Source: Deltaproteobacteria bacterium (GTDB lineage: Bacteria; Desulfobacterota; Desulfomonilia; UBA1062). From it: a stretch of DNA of 6,150 nt. Location of the stretch: positions 1 through 6,150 of the forward strand of contig JAGVNP010000088.1 in assembly GCA_020053185.1 (NCBI GenBank), in the 5' to 3' direction. Positions within the stretch are counted from its first letter, which is position 1; the number at the start of each line of letters is the position of its first letter. The translations under genes and the position numbers were made by a program. The notes under the pieces were generated by a model. The model did no database searches and was not told where the DNA came from. It saw only the letters and a program-made list of their open reading frames with translations. Below, in pieces: positions 1-6,042 of this stretch.

Positions 1-17
1 AGAGATGTCAATGCTTT

Positions 18-45
18 TTCACAAAAATAACCCATATACTATAAG
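18..45 (+). promoter_or_regulatory. Candidate sigma-70-type promoter for rlmB
   Basis: A TTCACA hexamer at 18-23 (5 of 6 to the TTGACA consensus) is followed after 16 bases by TATAAG at 40-45 (5 of 6 to TATAAT). Transcription would start near 52, giving a leader of about 60 bases before the rlmB start. A second, weaker pair lies just downstream: TTTACT at 48-53 and TATATT at 70-75, also 16 bases apart. The region is AT-rich, so chance matches are likely. The call rests only on hexamer fit, spacing and position upstream of the single + strand gene. Confidence 0.35.
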
Positions 46-113
46 TGTTTACTATTTCAGGCCATTTAGTATATTAATACCTCCAAAATCTTGAATAAAA
101 GAAAGTGGTAAAA

Positions 114-809
114 ATGGAAGTCATATACGGCCTAAATCCAATAAAAGAAGCCCTAATCGCAAAGAGCCGGGAGTTTTTCGATATCCTTGTGGGCAGAGAA
201 CGTTATGATGAGATAGCGAACCTTGCACACGGGATTCCCCTGCATACGGTTTCCAAAAAAGAAATTGACAAGATCTCAAGGACCGAAGCGCATCAGGGAG
301 TGGCTGCAAGGGTTTCAGGATATCGTTATGTTCCGTTAGAGCAGCTTTTTCCTCTGAAAATTGTTCTTGTTCTGGACTCAATTGAAGACCCGCAGAATTT
401 GGGAGCAATTGTCAGATCAGCCCATACCCTTGCAGGCGCAGGGGTGGTGATCCCGAATAAAAATGCCGCATCCATAACCCCTTCTGCAGTAAAGGCATCG
501 GCAGGTGCAACCGAGCATACTAAAATTGCACGCGTGCCGAACTTAAGATCTGCTGCTCAAGTATTGAAAAAGAACGGTTTCTGGCTCATCGGAATGGAGG
601 CAGGACAGGGAGAGCCACTGTCGAAGGCTCCTTCTTTTGAAAAAATAGCGATCGTAGTCGGCGGAGAGGACGCAGGCATACGATGCGTTTTGCAAGATGA
701 GATCGACGTGATCGTACACATTCCCATGAAGAGTGCTTTTAATTCGCTCAATGTAGCGCAGAGCGCCTCAATTGCTATTTATGAGCTGGCCACAAGACGA
801 CAGGGATAA
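114..809 (+). CDS. rlmB: 23S rRNA 2'-O-ribose methyltransferase RlmB (SpoU/TrmH family)
   Basis: RlmB uses S-adenosylmethionine to methylate the 2'-hydroxyl of a guanosine in the peptidyl-transferase region of 23S rRNA (G2251 in E. coli numbering). It acts in the cytoplasm as a dimer with a knotted SPOUT fold. The 231-aa product has the usual family length. Residues about 3-72 match the N-terminal substrate-binding domain, including YGLNPIKEAL and HQGVAARV. The catalytic domain follows, with motif 1 DPQNLGAIVRSA (92-103; Asn95 and Arg101 are the key positions), motif 2 VVGGEDAGIR (181-190) and motif 3 IPMKSAFNSLNVAQSASI (203-220). Motif 3 is slightly unusual: Ser replaces the common Gly after IPMx, and AQSA follows SLNV where SVAA is more typical. 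The ATG at 114 is preferred over an in-frame GTG at 105 because MEVIYG is the usual family N-terminus and a weak AAGTGGT Shine-Dalgarno-like stretch (103-109) sits just before it. The gene is convergent with the pilus operon. RlmB is the most likely member, but other TrmH-family paralogues share the architecture, so the exact target base is inferred. Confidence 0.9.
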   Translation: MEVIYGLNPIKEALIAKSREFFDILVGRERYDEIANLAHGIPLHTVSKKEIDKISRTEAHQGVAARVSGYRYVPLEQLFPLKIVLVLDSIEDPQNLGAIVRSAHTLAGAGVVIPNKNAASITPSAVKASAGATEHTKIARVPNLRSAAQVLKKNGFWLIGMEAGQGEPLSKAPSFEKIAIVVGGEDAGIRCVLQDEIDVIVHIPMKSAFNSLNVAQSASIAIYELATRRQG

Positions 810-818
810 AATTTTCTG

Positions 819-854
819 TCTCATTGGTTCAATTAGGTCTAATTGGTTAGACGG
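819..854 (+). repeat. Degenerate tandem array of about 9-bp units, left arm
   Basis: Four consecutive units read TCTCATTGG (819-827), TTCAATTAGG (828-837), TCTAATTGG (838-846) and TTAGACGG (847-854). The shared core is roughly TTNNATTGG, with unit lengths of 9, 10, 9 and 8. The array starts 10 bases after the rlmB stop codon. A related array lies in the opposite orientation at 872-908, so the two could pair as an imperfect stem. There is no GC-rich hairpin followed by a U-tract here, so this is not a standard intrinsic terminator. The function is unknown. Confidence 0.6.
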
Positions 855-871
855 TGCTTGCTGGATTTCAA

Positions 872-908
872 CCACCTAAAACCAATCAAACGAATGAAAC
901 CAATAAAA
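872..908 (-). repeat. Degenerate tandem array of about 9-bp units, right arm (inverted)
   Basis: Read on the minus strand, four contiguous units are TTTTATTGG (908-900), TTTCATTCG (899-891), TTTGATTGG (890-882) and TTTTAGGTGG (881-872). The consensus TTTNATTGG matches the left arm at 819-854, in inverted orientation across a 17-base spacer (855-871). Exact 7-base inverted pairs are ATTGGTT 823-829 with AACCAAT 898-904, and ATTGGTT 842-848 with AACCAAT 880-886. The unit boundaries are contiguous, which argues for tandem duplication followed by drift. Confidence 0.6.
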
Positions 909-935
909 CAAACCACCCGTTACAATCAGCTTTTT

Positions 936-977
936 CCCTCGCTCCTCGAACCTATTACCTATAACCTCGTACCTATC
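936..977 (-). repeat. Six-unit heptamer tandem array abutting the pilC stop codon
   Basis: On the minus strand, directly after the TAA of pilC, six contiguous 7-base units read GATAGGT, ACGAGGT, TATAGGT, AATAGGT, TCGAGGA and GCGAGGG. Every unit has AGG at positions 4-6, preceded by AT, TA-like or CG dinucleotides, and four of the six end in T. The first unit begins at the base next to the stop codon. The array resembles in form the short heptanucleotide tandem repeats known in some bacteria, but no family identity is claimed. A role in the 3' end of the pilus transcript is possible and untested. Confidence 0.6.
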
Positions 978-2174
978 TTATACGCTTCCTGCCAACTTGA
1001 ATATAGGCAGATACATGGCAATCATCATTCCGCCTATCACCCCGCCCAAGAACACAATCAACAAAGGCTCCATTAGAGATGTAAGTGCGGCAACTGCATT
1101 ATCCACTTCTTCCTCGTAAAAATCAGCTATCTTTGACAGCATCTGATCAAGTGCGCCTGTGGCCTCACCAACACCCACCATTTGCACCACAAGAGGAGGA
1201 AATATTCCTGATTCCTCCAAAGGCTCTGCAATGGATTTACCTTCGCTTATGGATTTTCGTACATTGAGAACAGCTGCCTCAACAATCTTATTTCCGCTTG
1301 CCCGGGATGTAATAGACAAGGCCTCCAATATGGGAACACCTGAGCTTATCATGGTGCTTAAAGTCCTGGTAAACCGTGCAACAGCAGCCTTTTGAAGTAC
1401 TGTTCCGAATATAGGCATCTTTAATGAAAAATCATCAATGATAAGTCTGCCTTTCTCCTTCGATTTGAACCACCGGAAGGCAAATACAAGAAGTATTATC
1501 ACACCTATCATGTGTAATACGTATTTGCGGAAAAAATTACTCATATTCACAAAGAACTGCGTAGGGCCAGGAAGGGTAGAGCCAAACTCCTTAAACATCT
1601 CCGCGAATGTGGGGATGACAAAGACCATCATAACTCCGACCACAATGACTGCAACAGAAAGCACCACTATAGGATATACCATCGCGCTTTTCACCTTAGC
1701 CTTTAAGGCCTCTGCTTTTTCCAGATATACTGCCAGCCGGTTAAGGATTGTATCGAGCACACCGCCAACTTCTCCTGATTCGACCATGTTCACAAAAAGA
1801 TCGTCGAACACCTTCGGGTGTTTTCTTAAAGCATCAGAAAACGTCGATCCACTTTCCACGTTCTGCTTTACATCAATAATAATCTTTTTGAATCCGGGAT
1901 TTTCCTGCTGATTTCCCAATATATCAAGACACTGCACAAGAGGAAGACCCGCAGTAATCATTGTGGCAAACTGCCTGGTAAACATAGCAAGATCCTTAGT
2001 TTTTACTTTTCTTTCTTTGAATAAAACGATCTCTCTTTGTTTTCTTTTTACCTTTAAAGGCGTTATCTGCTGCCGCTTCAGCATCAGATTCGCAGCAGTC
2101 AAATTCTGAGCCTCGATCTCTCCGGTTTTTACAGTCCCATCAGGAAGTCTTCCTTGCCATGAAAACATCGGCAT
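978..2174 (-). CDS. pilC: Type IV pilus inner-membrane platform protein PilC (GspF family)
   Basis: PilC is the polytopic inner-membrane platform of the type IVa pilus. It is thought to be rotated by PilB or PilT from the cytoplasmic side, adding or removing pilin subunits. The 398-aa product is full length for the family. It has an N-terminal segment (about 1-60, with FSWQGRLPDGTVKTGEI) followed by two T2SSF domains, roughly 63-186 and 266-389. Each domain carries the repeated signature MVESGEVGGVLD (130-141) or MVGVGEATGALD (332-343). Hydrophobic segments lie at about 167-190, 218-235 and 368-392, matching the usual three-helix topology, and the C-terminus YLPIFKLAGSV is typical. The start at 2174 is supported by AGGAG (2186-2182) seven bases upstream; a second in-frame ATG at 2168 is less well placed. 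Only 20 bases separate it from pilT. It is the last gene of the operon in this window. The GspF paralogue of type II secretion is excluded mainly by the adjacent pilT. Confidence 0.96.
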   Translation of the reverse strand: MPMFSWQGRLPDGTVKTGEIEAQNLTAANLMLKRQQITPLKVKRKQREIVLFKERKVKTKDLAMFTRQFATMITAGLPLVQCLDILGNQQENPGFKKIIIDVKQNVESGSTFSDALRKHPKVFDDLFVNMVESGEVGGVLDTILNRLAVYLEKAEALKAKVKSAMVYPIVVLSVAVIVVGVMMVFVIPTFAEMFKEFGSTLPGPTQFFVNMSNFFRKYVLHMIGVIILLVFAFRWFKSKEKGRLIIDDFSLKMPIFGTVLQKAAVARFTRTLSTMISSGVPILEALSITSRASGNKIVEAAVLNVRKSISEGKSIAEPLEESGIFPPLVVQMVGVGEATGALDQMLSKIADFYEEEVDNAVAALTSLMEPLLIVFLGGVIGGMMIAMYLPIFKLAGSV

Positions 2175-2194
2175 ACGTTATCTCCTCTCTCCTT

Positions 2195-3280
2195 TTATAG
2201 AGCCCTTTGACTTTGGGGGTTGCTTATCATCTGTCTTAGTTCATCCGTATCATTGGAGCATCCCATGGCAACATCCAAAGATATAAGCCTGCCTGCATAC
2301 AGGTTGTATAGGGACTGGTTCATTGTCTGCATGCCATGTTTTATCTGGCCCACCTGCATCTGCGAATAAATCTGATGGATCTTGCTTTCTCTTATGAGAT
2401 TTTTGATTGCCGGGGTAGTGATCATTAATTCAGCCACCAGCACCCTGCCCTTGCCATCCATTCTGGGAAGAAGCTGCTGGGCAACCACTGCCTCAAGTAC
2501 AAAAGAGAGCTGGGTACGTATCTGCGACTGTTGATTCAATGGGAATGCATCAATAATACGGTTTATGGTCTGTGCCGTAGAGTTTGTATGAAGCGTAGCA
2601 AACACAAGATGTCCTGTCTCTGCTATGGTGAGCGCTGCTTGCATGGTTTCCAGATCTCTCATCTCACCAATAAGCACTATATCCGGATCCTGCCTCAAAA
2701 TATATTTTAAAGCAGTTACAAATCCTTTTGTATCCGCTCCTATTTCCCGCTGATTTACCACACAGCTTTTATGCTCATGAACAAATTCAATAGGGTCTTC
2801 TATCGTTACGATATGTTCATGACGTTCCCTGTTTATTTTATCTATAATGGCGGCAAGTGACGTAGATTTACCAGAGCCTGTGGGTCCGGTCACAAGCACA
2901 AGTCCCCGTGGGAGCCTTGTAAGATTATTTACTATACTGGGGAGTCCCAGAGCTTCTATGCTCTTGATTTCAAAAGGCACCATACGAAAAGCACCTGCTA
3001 CAGCCCCTCTCTGCACAAATATATTGACCCTGAAACGCGCAAGACTCTTTATTCCAAAAGAGAGATCGAGTTCCATTTCTTCCTCAAAGCGATGCTTCTG
3101 CGCCTCGGTTAAAACCGAATAGCAGAGCCTTTTTGTATCCTGGGCAGTCAGCGGCGGCATATCAAGGGGATAGAGTTCCCCCCTCACTCTTATCTGAGGA
3201 GGAGTATTTACGGTTAAATGCAAATCAGATGCCCCTTGCTCTACCATTGTCTTGAGCAAATCATGTATGTTTTCTACCAT
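2195..3280 (-). CDS. pilT: Type IV pilus retraction ATPase PilT (PilT4-like)
   Basis: PilT is a hexameric cytoplasmic ATPase that powers pilus depolymerisation, driving twitching motility and DNA or surface retraction. The 361-aa product is full length. An N-terminal PAS-like domain (about 1-110) is followed by the RecA-like domain with Walker A GPTGSGKST (132-140), an Asp box with TIEDPIEF (159-166), Walker B DPDIVLIGEMRD (198-209, Glu206) and a His box TGHLVFATLHTNS (222-234). AIKNLIRE (291-298) corresponds to the AIRNLIRE motif that marks retraction ATPases and is needed for retraction in characterised PilTs. This separates it from PilB, as does the lack of a tetracysteine motif. The N-terminal region, with AQKHRFEEEMELDLSFGIK, strongly recalls Geobacter PilT4. 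The start at 3280 has GGAGG (3295-3291) ten bases upstream. The gene sits 17 bases after pilB and 20 before pilC, so the three are probably co-transcribed. Confidence 0.97.
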   Translation of the reverse strand: MVENIHDLLKTMVEQGASDLHLTVNTPPQIRVRGELYPLDMPPLTAQDTKRLCYSVLTEAQKHRFEEEMELDLSFGIKSLARFRVNIFVQRGAVAGAFRMVPFEIKSIEALGLPSIVNNLTRLPRGLVLVTGPTGSGKSTSLAAIIDKINRERHEHIVTIEDPIEFVHEHKSCVVNQREIGADTKGFVTALKYILRQDPDIVLIGEMRDLETMQAALTIAETGHLVFATLHTNSTAQTINRIIDAFPLNQQSQIRTQLSFVLEAVVAQQLLPRMDGKGRVLVAELMITTPAIKNLIRESKIHQIYSQMQVGQIKHGMQTMNQSLYNLYAGRLISLDVAMGCSNDTDELRQMISNPQSQRAL

Positions 3281-3297
3281 TATCCTCTATCCTCCAA

Positions 3298-5001
3298 TTA
3301 GTCAGCAATAGTGATCCTTAAGACCTCGGGAACACTCGTAACCCCTTCCATTATCTTGGTGAGTCCGCTCTGTCGCAAAGTTTTCATACCCTGGCGTATT
3401 GCTTCTTTTTTCAATTCAGTTGCAGAAGCACCCATAAGCACAAGTTCTTTTATTGCCTCATCAATGGGCATCACCTCATACAGGGCGATTCTTCCTTTGT
3501 ATCCGGTATTTCCGCAAGCAGGGCATCCATTACCTTTGTAGCATTCTGTTGCCTCTGCCTCCTGAGGTGGCATGCCCATCTGGATAAGGGTTTCTTTGGG
3601 TATATCGTCTTTGACCCTGCATTGCATACAGATCTTTCGTGCAAGCCGCTGCGCTACAATTAGGTTTACAGATGATGCAACCAGAAAAGGCTCTACGCCC
3701 ATGTTAAGCAACCTGTTTATCGTGGACGGAGCATCATTTGTATGCAGGGTAGACAGAACAAGGTGCCCGGTAAGTGCAGCTTTTATTCCGATCTCAGCGG
3801 TTTCAAAATCTCTTATCTCTCCCACCATGATAATGTCAGGGTCCTGGCGTAAGAAAGATCTGAGTGCAGCAGCAAAGGTAAGCCCGATCTCCTCATGCAC
3901 ATGCACCTGATTTATGCCTGGTAGATTGTACTCTACGGGATCTTCTGCTGTTGATATGTTTCTCTCTATAATATTGAGTTCTGTGAGCGCAGAATACAGT
4001 GATGTTGTCTTTCCTGATCCGGTAGGTCCTGTAACCAGAACCATGCCCCACGGCTTATAGATGCTCTCTTTAAATTTTCTCAAGGCATCTTCTTCAAACC
4101 CCAGCTTTGTCATATCGAGCTGAAGATTTGACTTGTCGAGTATTCTCAAAACCACCTTTTCTCCAAATAATGTAGGCAGCACTGAGACACGAAATTCAAC
4201 TTCCTTGCCCCCTTCTATTTTCAGCTTAATCCTTCCATCCTGGGGCAGTCTACGCTCTGCGATATCGAGCTTTGCCATAATCTTCATCCTTGATATTATG
4301 GCATTCTTCAAACGCATGGGCGGTTTCATTACGTTATAGAGCATACCGTCAAGCCTGAACCTGATCCTGAAGAATTTCTCGTATGGCTCGACATGTATAT
4401 CGCTCGCCCCTCTCCTTATCGCATCCACCATAACTAGGTTTACCAGCTTTATTACAGGAGCTTCATCCGCTTCTTTTGCAAGTTCTCCTGCAGAAATTTC
4501 TTCGCCTGTCTCTTCAACCGAGATCTCCTCGGTCAGGCTCTTCATATCATCCAATGCCTGATCCAGACTGGCAGCCTGATCATAGAATTTATCAATAGCC
4601 CATTTTAGAGAATCATCTAATGTCAGATAGACCTCCACTGCATATCCTGTAAGAAATTTGAGATCATCTACTGCATATATATCGGTGGGATCAGCCATTG
4701 CGACTTTGAGCTTTGATCCTTCTCTCTCAAAAGGAATCGCCAAATATTTACGGACCATGCTCAGAGGAATAAGTTTTGCCACCCGAGGGTCGATGTTGAT
4801 GTTTCTCAAGACAACAGAGGGCACTCCGTATTGTTTTGACATGAAGTCTAAAAGCTGTTTTTCAGTGAGATAACCCAGCTTTACTAACTGAGAGCCGATT
4901 CTTGTACCTGTTGTTCTTTGAGCTTTCAGCGCCTCGTTGAGTTGCTCTTGGGTTATCAACCCAGCCTTCAGCAGTTTTTCACCAAGATACTCACTTTTCA
5001 T
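3298..5001 (-). CDS. pilB: Type IV pilus extension ATPase PilB with N-terminal MshEN-type domain
   Basis: PilB is the hexameric ATPase that drives pilin addition through PilC. The 567-aa product is full length and close to Geobacter PilB. Residues about 5-57 form two tandem MshEN-type motifs, YLGEKLLKAGLITQEQ..LKAQ (5-28) and RIGSQLVKLGYLTEKQ..MSKQ (34-57). This family binds cyclic di-GMP in MshE and some PilBs. The first motif has Tyr5 where the family usually has Arg; the second keeps Arg34. An acidic linker (about 143-182) leads to the ATPase core: Walker A GPTGSGKT (325-332), Asp box AEDPVEY (352-358), Walker B DPDIIMVGEIRD (387-398, Glu395) and His box TGHLVLSTLHTNDA (411-424). Cysteines 458, 461, 493 and 496 form the zinc-binding tetracysteine typical of PilB/GspE. 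The start is fixed by AAGGAG (5015-5010) eight bases upstream. GspE of type II secretion has the same layout; the downstream pilT favours PilB. Confidence 0.96.
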   Translation of the reverse strand: MKSEYLGEKLLKAGLITQEQLNEALKAQRTTGTRIGSQLVKLGYLTEKQLLDFMSKQYGVPSVVLRNINIDPRVAKLIPLSMVRKYLAIPFEREGSKLKVAMADPTDIYAVDDLKFLTGYAVEVYLTLDDSLKWAIDKFYDQAASLDQALDDMKSLTEEISVEETGEEISAGELAKEADEAPVIKLVNLVMVDAIRRGASDIHVEPYEKFFRIRFRLDGMLYNVMKPPMRLKNAIISRMKIMAKLDIAERRLPQDGRIKLKIEGGKEVEFRVSVLPTLFGEKVVLRILDKSNLQLDMTKLGFEEDALRKFKESIYKPWGMVLVTGPTGSGKTTSLYSALTELNIIERNISTAEDPVEYNLPGINQVHVHEEIGLTFAAALRSFLRQDPDIIMVGEIRDFETAEIGIKAALTGHLVLSTLHTNDAPSTINRLLNMGVEPFLVASSVNLIVAQRLARKICMQCRVKDDIPKETLIQMGMPPQEAEATECYKGNGCPACGNTGYKGRIALYEVMPIDEAIKELVLMGASATELKKEAIRQGMKTLRQSGLTKIMEGVTSVPEVLRITIAD

Positions 5002-5087
5002 GACAAATTCTCCTTAAGAATATCGGTTAATCACAATCTTAACTTTAACCAGCACATCAATCAATAACAATAACGAAAGCCTCATAA
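5002..5087 (-). promoter_or_regulatory. Spacer before pilB with inverted repeat and weak internal promoter candidate
   Basis: This 86-base gap is the longest between genes of the operon. It holds the pilB Shine-Dalgarno sequence (AAGGAG, 5015-5010) and a 6-base inverted repeat GGTTAA/TTAACC (5025-5030 and 5045-5050) with a 14-base interior. On the minus strand, TTGTTA (5070-5065) and TAAAGT (5047-5042) are 17 bases apart, each 4 of 6 to consensus. An internal promoter for pilBTC is therefore possible but weakly supported. No intrinsic terminator separates the HD gene from pilB. Confidence 0.25.
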
Positions 5088-5660
5088 TTACCCAAGTCCC
5101 AGATCTTTATCGATCGCTGACATGGAACTAAGACAAATCTCTACAAAATCCTGAAGCGTCATGCGAAGCGCTTCGCAGAGCATGATGTGATCCCTGTTTA
5201 CATTTGCCGCAAAATTTACCTCTTTCATCCGTTTTGTAACTGACTTGGCCTTTACGCTTTTAAGTTTTTTGTCAGGATATACAAGGGTTGTTGCAACAAT
5301 AAGTCCGGTAATAGTCTCTCCTGCTGTAATGGCAAAATCTATTGGATGAGACCGCGTGATCCCGAGATTCTCTGCATTGTGGGCTTTTATCGCCCGGATA
5401 ATATCGCAGTGCACCCCTTCTCGCTCCAAAATTTGCGCAGTGACCATGCCGTGACGAATCATATCATCCTTTGTATCATTGTAATCGAGATCATGCAGCA
5501 GCCCGGCAATACCCCACATTTCTTCGTCTTCTCCCAATTTTTTTGCCAGACCCTTCATCACAGCTTCGGTAGCAAGACAGTGTTTTTTAAGATTATCCTG
5601 ATGAATGTATGAATCCAGCAGGTCAATAGCCTTATTTCGCGTAATCCCGCAGGGTTCCAT
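5088..5660 (-). CDS. HD-domain (HDIG-type) putative metal-dependent phosphohydrolase
   Basis: This is a single-domain protein of the HD superfamily, whose members hydrolyse phosphoester bonds in nucleotides or related substrates using bound metals. The substrate is unknown here. The 190-aa product has a candidate His ligand at His27 (LKKHCLATEA), the HD pair His56-Asp57 in GLLHDLDY, and His94 in IKAHNAEN. At the position where the family commonly has the last Asp ligand, AGETITGLI (113-121) offers Glu115, so metal binding may be altered. There is no HHE or GYP signature, so it is not a canonical HD-GYP cyclic di-GMP phosphodiesterase, and there is no membrane segment. The ATG at 5660 is only five bases after the stop codon of the upstream gene. 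The nearest AAGGA (5680-5676) is 15 bases away, which suggests translational coupling. The family call is firm; the biological role is not known, and the link to pili rests on operon position. Confidence 0.85.
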   Translation of the reverse strand: MEPCGITRNKAIDLLDSYIHQDNLKKHCLATEAVMKGLAKKLGEDEEMWGIAGLLHDLDYNDTKDDMIRHGMVTAQILEREGVHCDIIRAIKAHNAENLGITRSHPIDFAITAGETITGLIVATTLVYPDKKLKSVKAKSVTKRMKEVNFAANVNRDHIMLCEALRMTLQDFVEICLSSMSAIDKDLGLG

Positions 5661-5665
5661 CTTTT

Positions 5666-6013
5666 TTAGGCACTATCCTTTCTTTTACGAATCTCATCAA
5701 TTGAGATTATGCTGGCAGGTGCTTTTTTTTCGTGAGACCTTACCTGTTTCTTCTGTGGCAACTCTATGGATTTTTTAATACCGGGTTTTGGAAGTGCAAC
5801 AATATGAACAGGTGTACCATCTATAGTAAAATTGTTTCCGTTGATATACTCTTCTTTCAAGATCCATGTAACTTCTTTAAGAGGAAAGCTTAGGAACAAA
5901 AATTTTACCTGATACCATCGCGGTTTTACATCAGGCTCTATTCCTTCAAGACGGGCATATGAGACAAGTTTGTCTTTGATATATATTGCAGCTATGTCTC
6001 CAATCCCCAGCAT
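5666..6013 (-). CDS. Conserved-looking small protein of unknown function, first gene of the pilus operon
   Basis: I do not recognise this 115-aa protein. Residues about 1-72 look like a compact, mostly beta-strand domain that opens with GIGDIAAIYIKDKLVSYARLEGIEPD and includes WYQVKFLFL, VTWILKEEYING and FTIDGTPVHIVAL. Residues 75-97 are rich in Lys, Pro and Gln and look disordered. The tail SIISIDEIRKRKDSA (101-115) may be a short conserved peptide or helix. There is no signal peptide, transmembrane segment or Cys cluster, so it is probably cytosolic. It lies five bases upstream of the HD gene on the same strand and is likely co-transcribed with pilBTC. No Shine-Dalgarno sequence precedes the ATG at 6013, while an extended -10-like element lies eight bases upstream, so the message may be leaderless. 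The reading frame is open throughout, has sensible composition and fits the operon, which is why it is accepted as real. Confidence 0.75.
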   Translation of the reverse strand: MLGIGDIAAIYIKDKLVSYARLEGIEPDVKPRWYQVKFLFLSFPLKEVTWILKEEYINGNNFTIDGTPVHIVALPKPGIKKSIELPQKKQVRSHEKKAPASIISIDEIRKRKDSA

Positions 6014-6021
6014 AGAAAATC

Positions 6022-6042
6022 ATTATCACATCAGGGGTGGCT
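6022..6042 (-). promoter_or_regulatory. Candidate operon promoter with extended -10
   Basis: On the minus strand, TGTGATAAT is an extended -10-like element; its GATAAT hexamer at 6027-6022 is 5 of 6 to TATAAT. A poor -35 candidate, TTGCGA (4 of 6), is 15 bases upstream. The hexamer ends eight bases before the ATG at 6013, so transcription would begin at or within a base or two of the start codon. This would explain the missing Shine-Dalgarno sequence. The evidence is motif fit and position only. Confidence 0.35.

Noticed and set aside
819..977. Short CRISPR-like array
   Set aside because: The units are only 7-10 bases, contiguous without spacers and degenerate, and no cas genes are present.
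843..1076. A 77-codon + strand open frame starting in the intergenic repeats and entering the pilC 3' end
   Set aside because: It overlaps the repeat arrays and the antisense of pilC, has no ribosome binding site or family features, and its composition reflects the repeats.
1438..1911. A 157-codon + strand open frame inside pilC
   Set aside because: It is fully antisense to a conserved full-length gene, is rich in Ser, Thr and Ile as expected for a shadow frame, and has no recognisable domain.
978..5001. Type II secretion genes gspE and gspF instead of pilB and pilC
   Set aside because: A retraction ATPase with the AIKNLIRE motif sits between them, which type II secretion systems lack, and no other gsp genes are present.
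5088..5660. Cyclic di-GMP phosphodiesterase of the HD-GYP class
   Set aside because: The protein has HD residues but no HHExxDGxGYP signature and no receiver or sensor domain.
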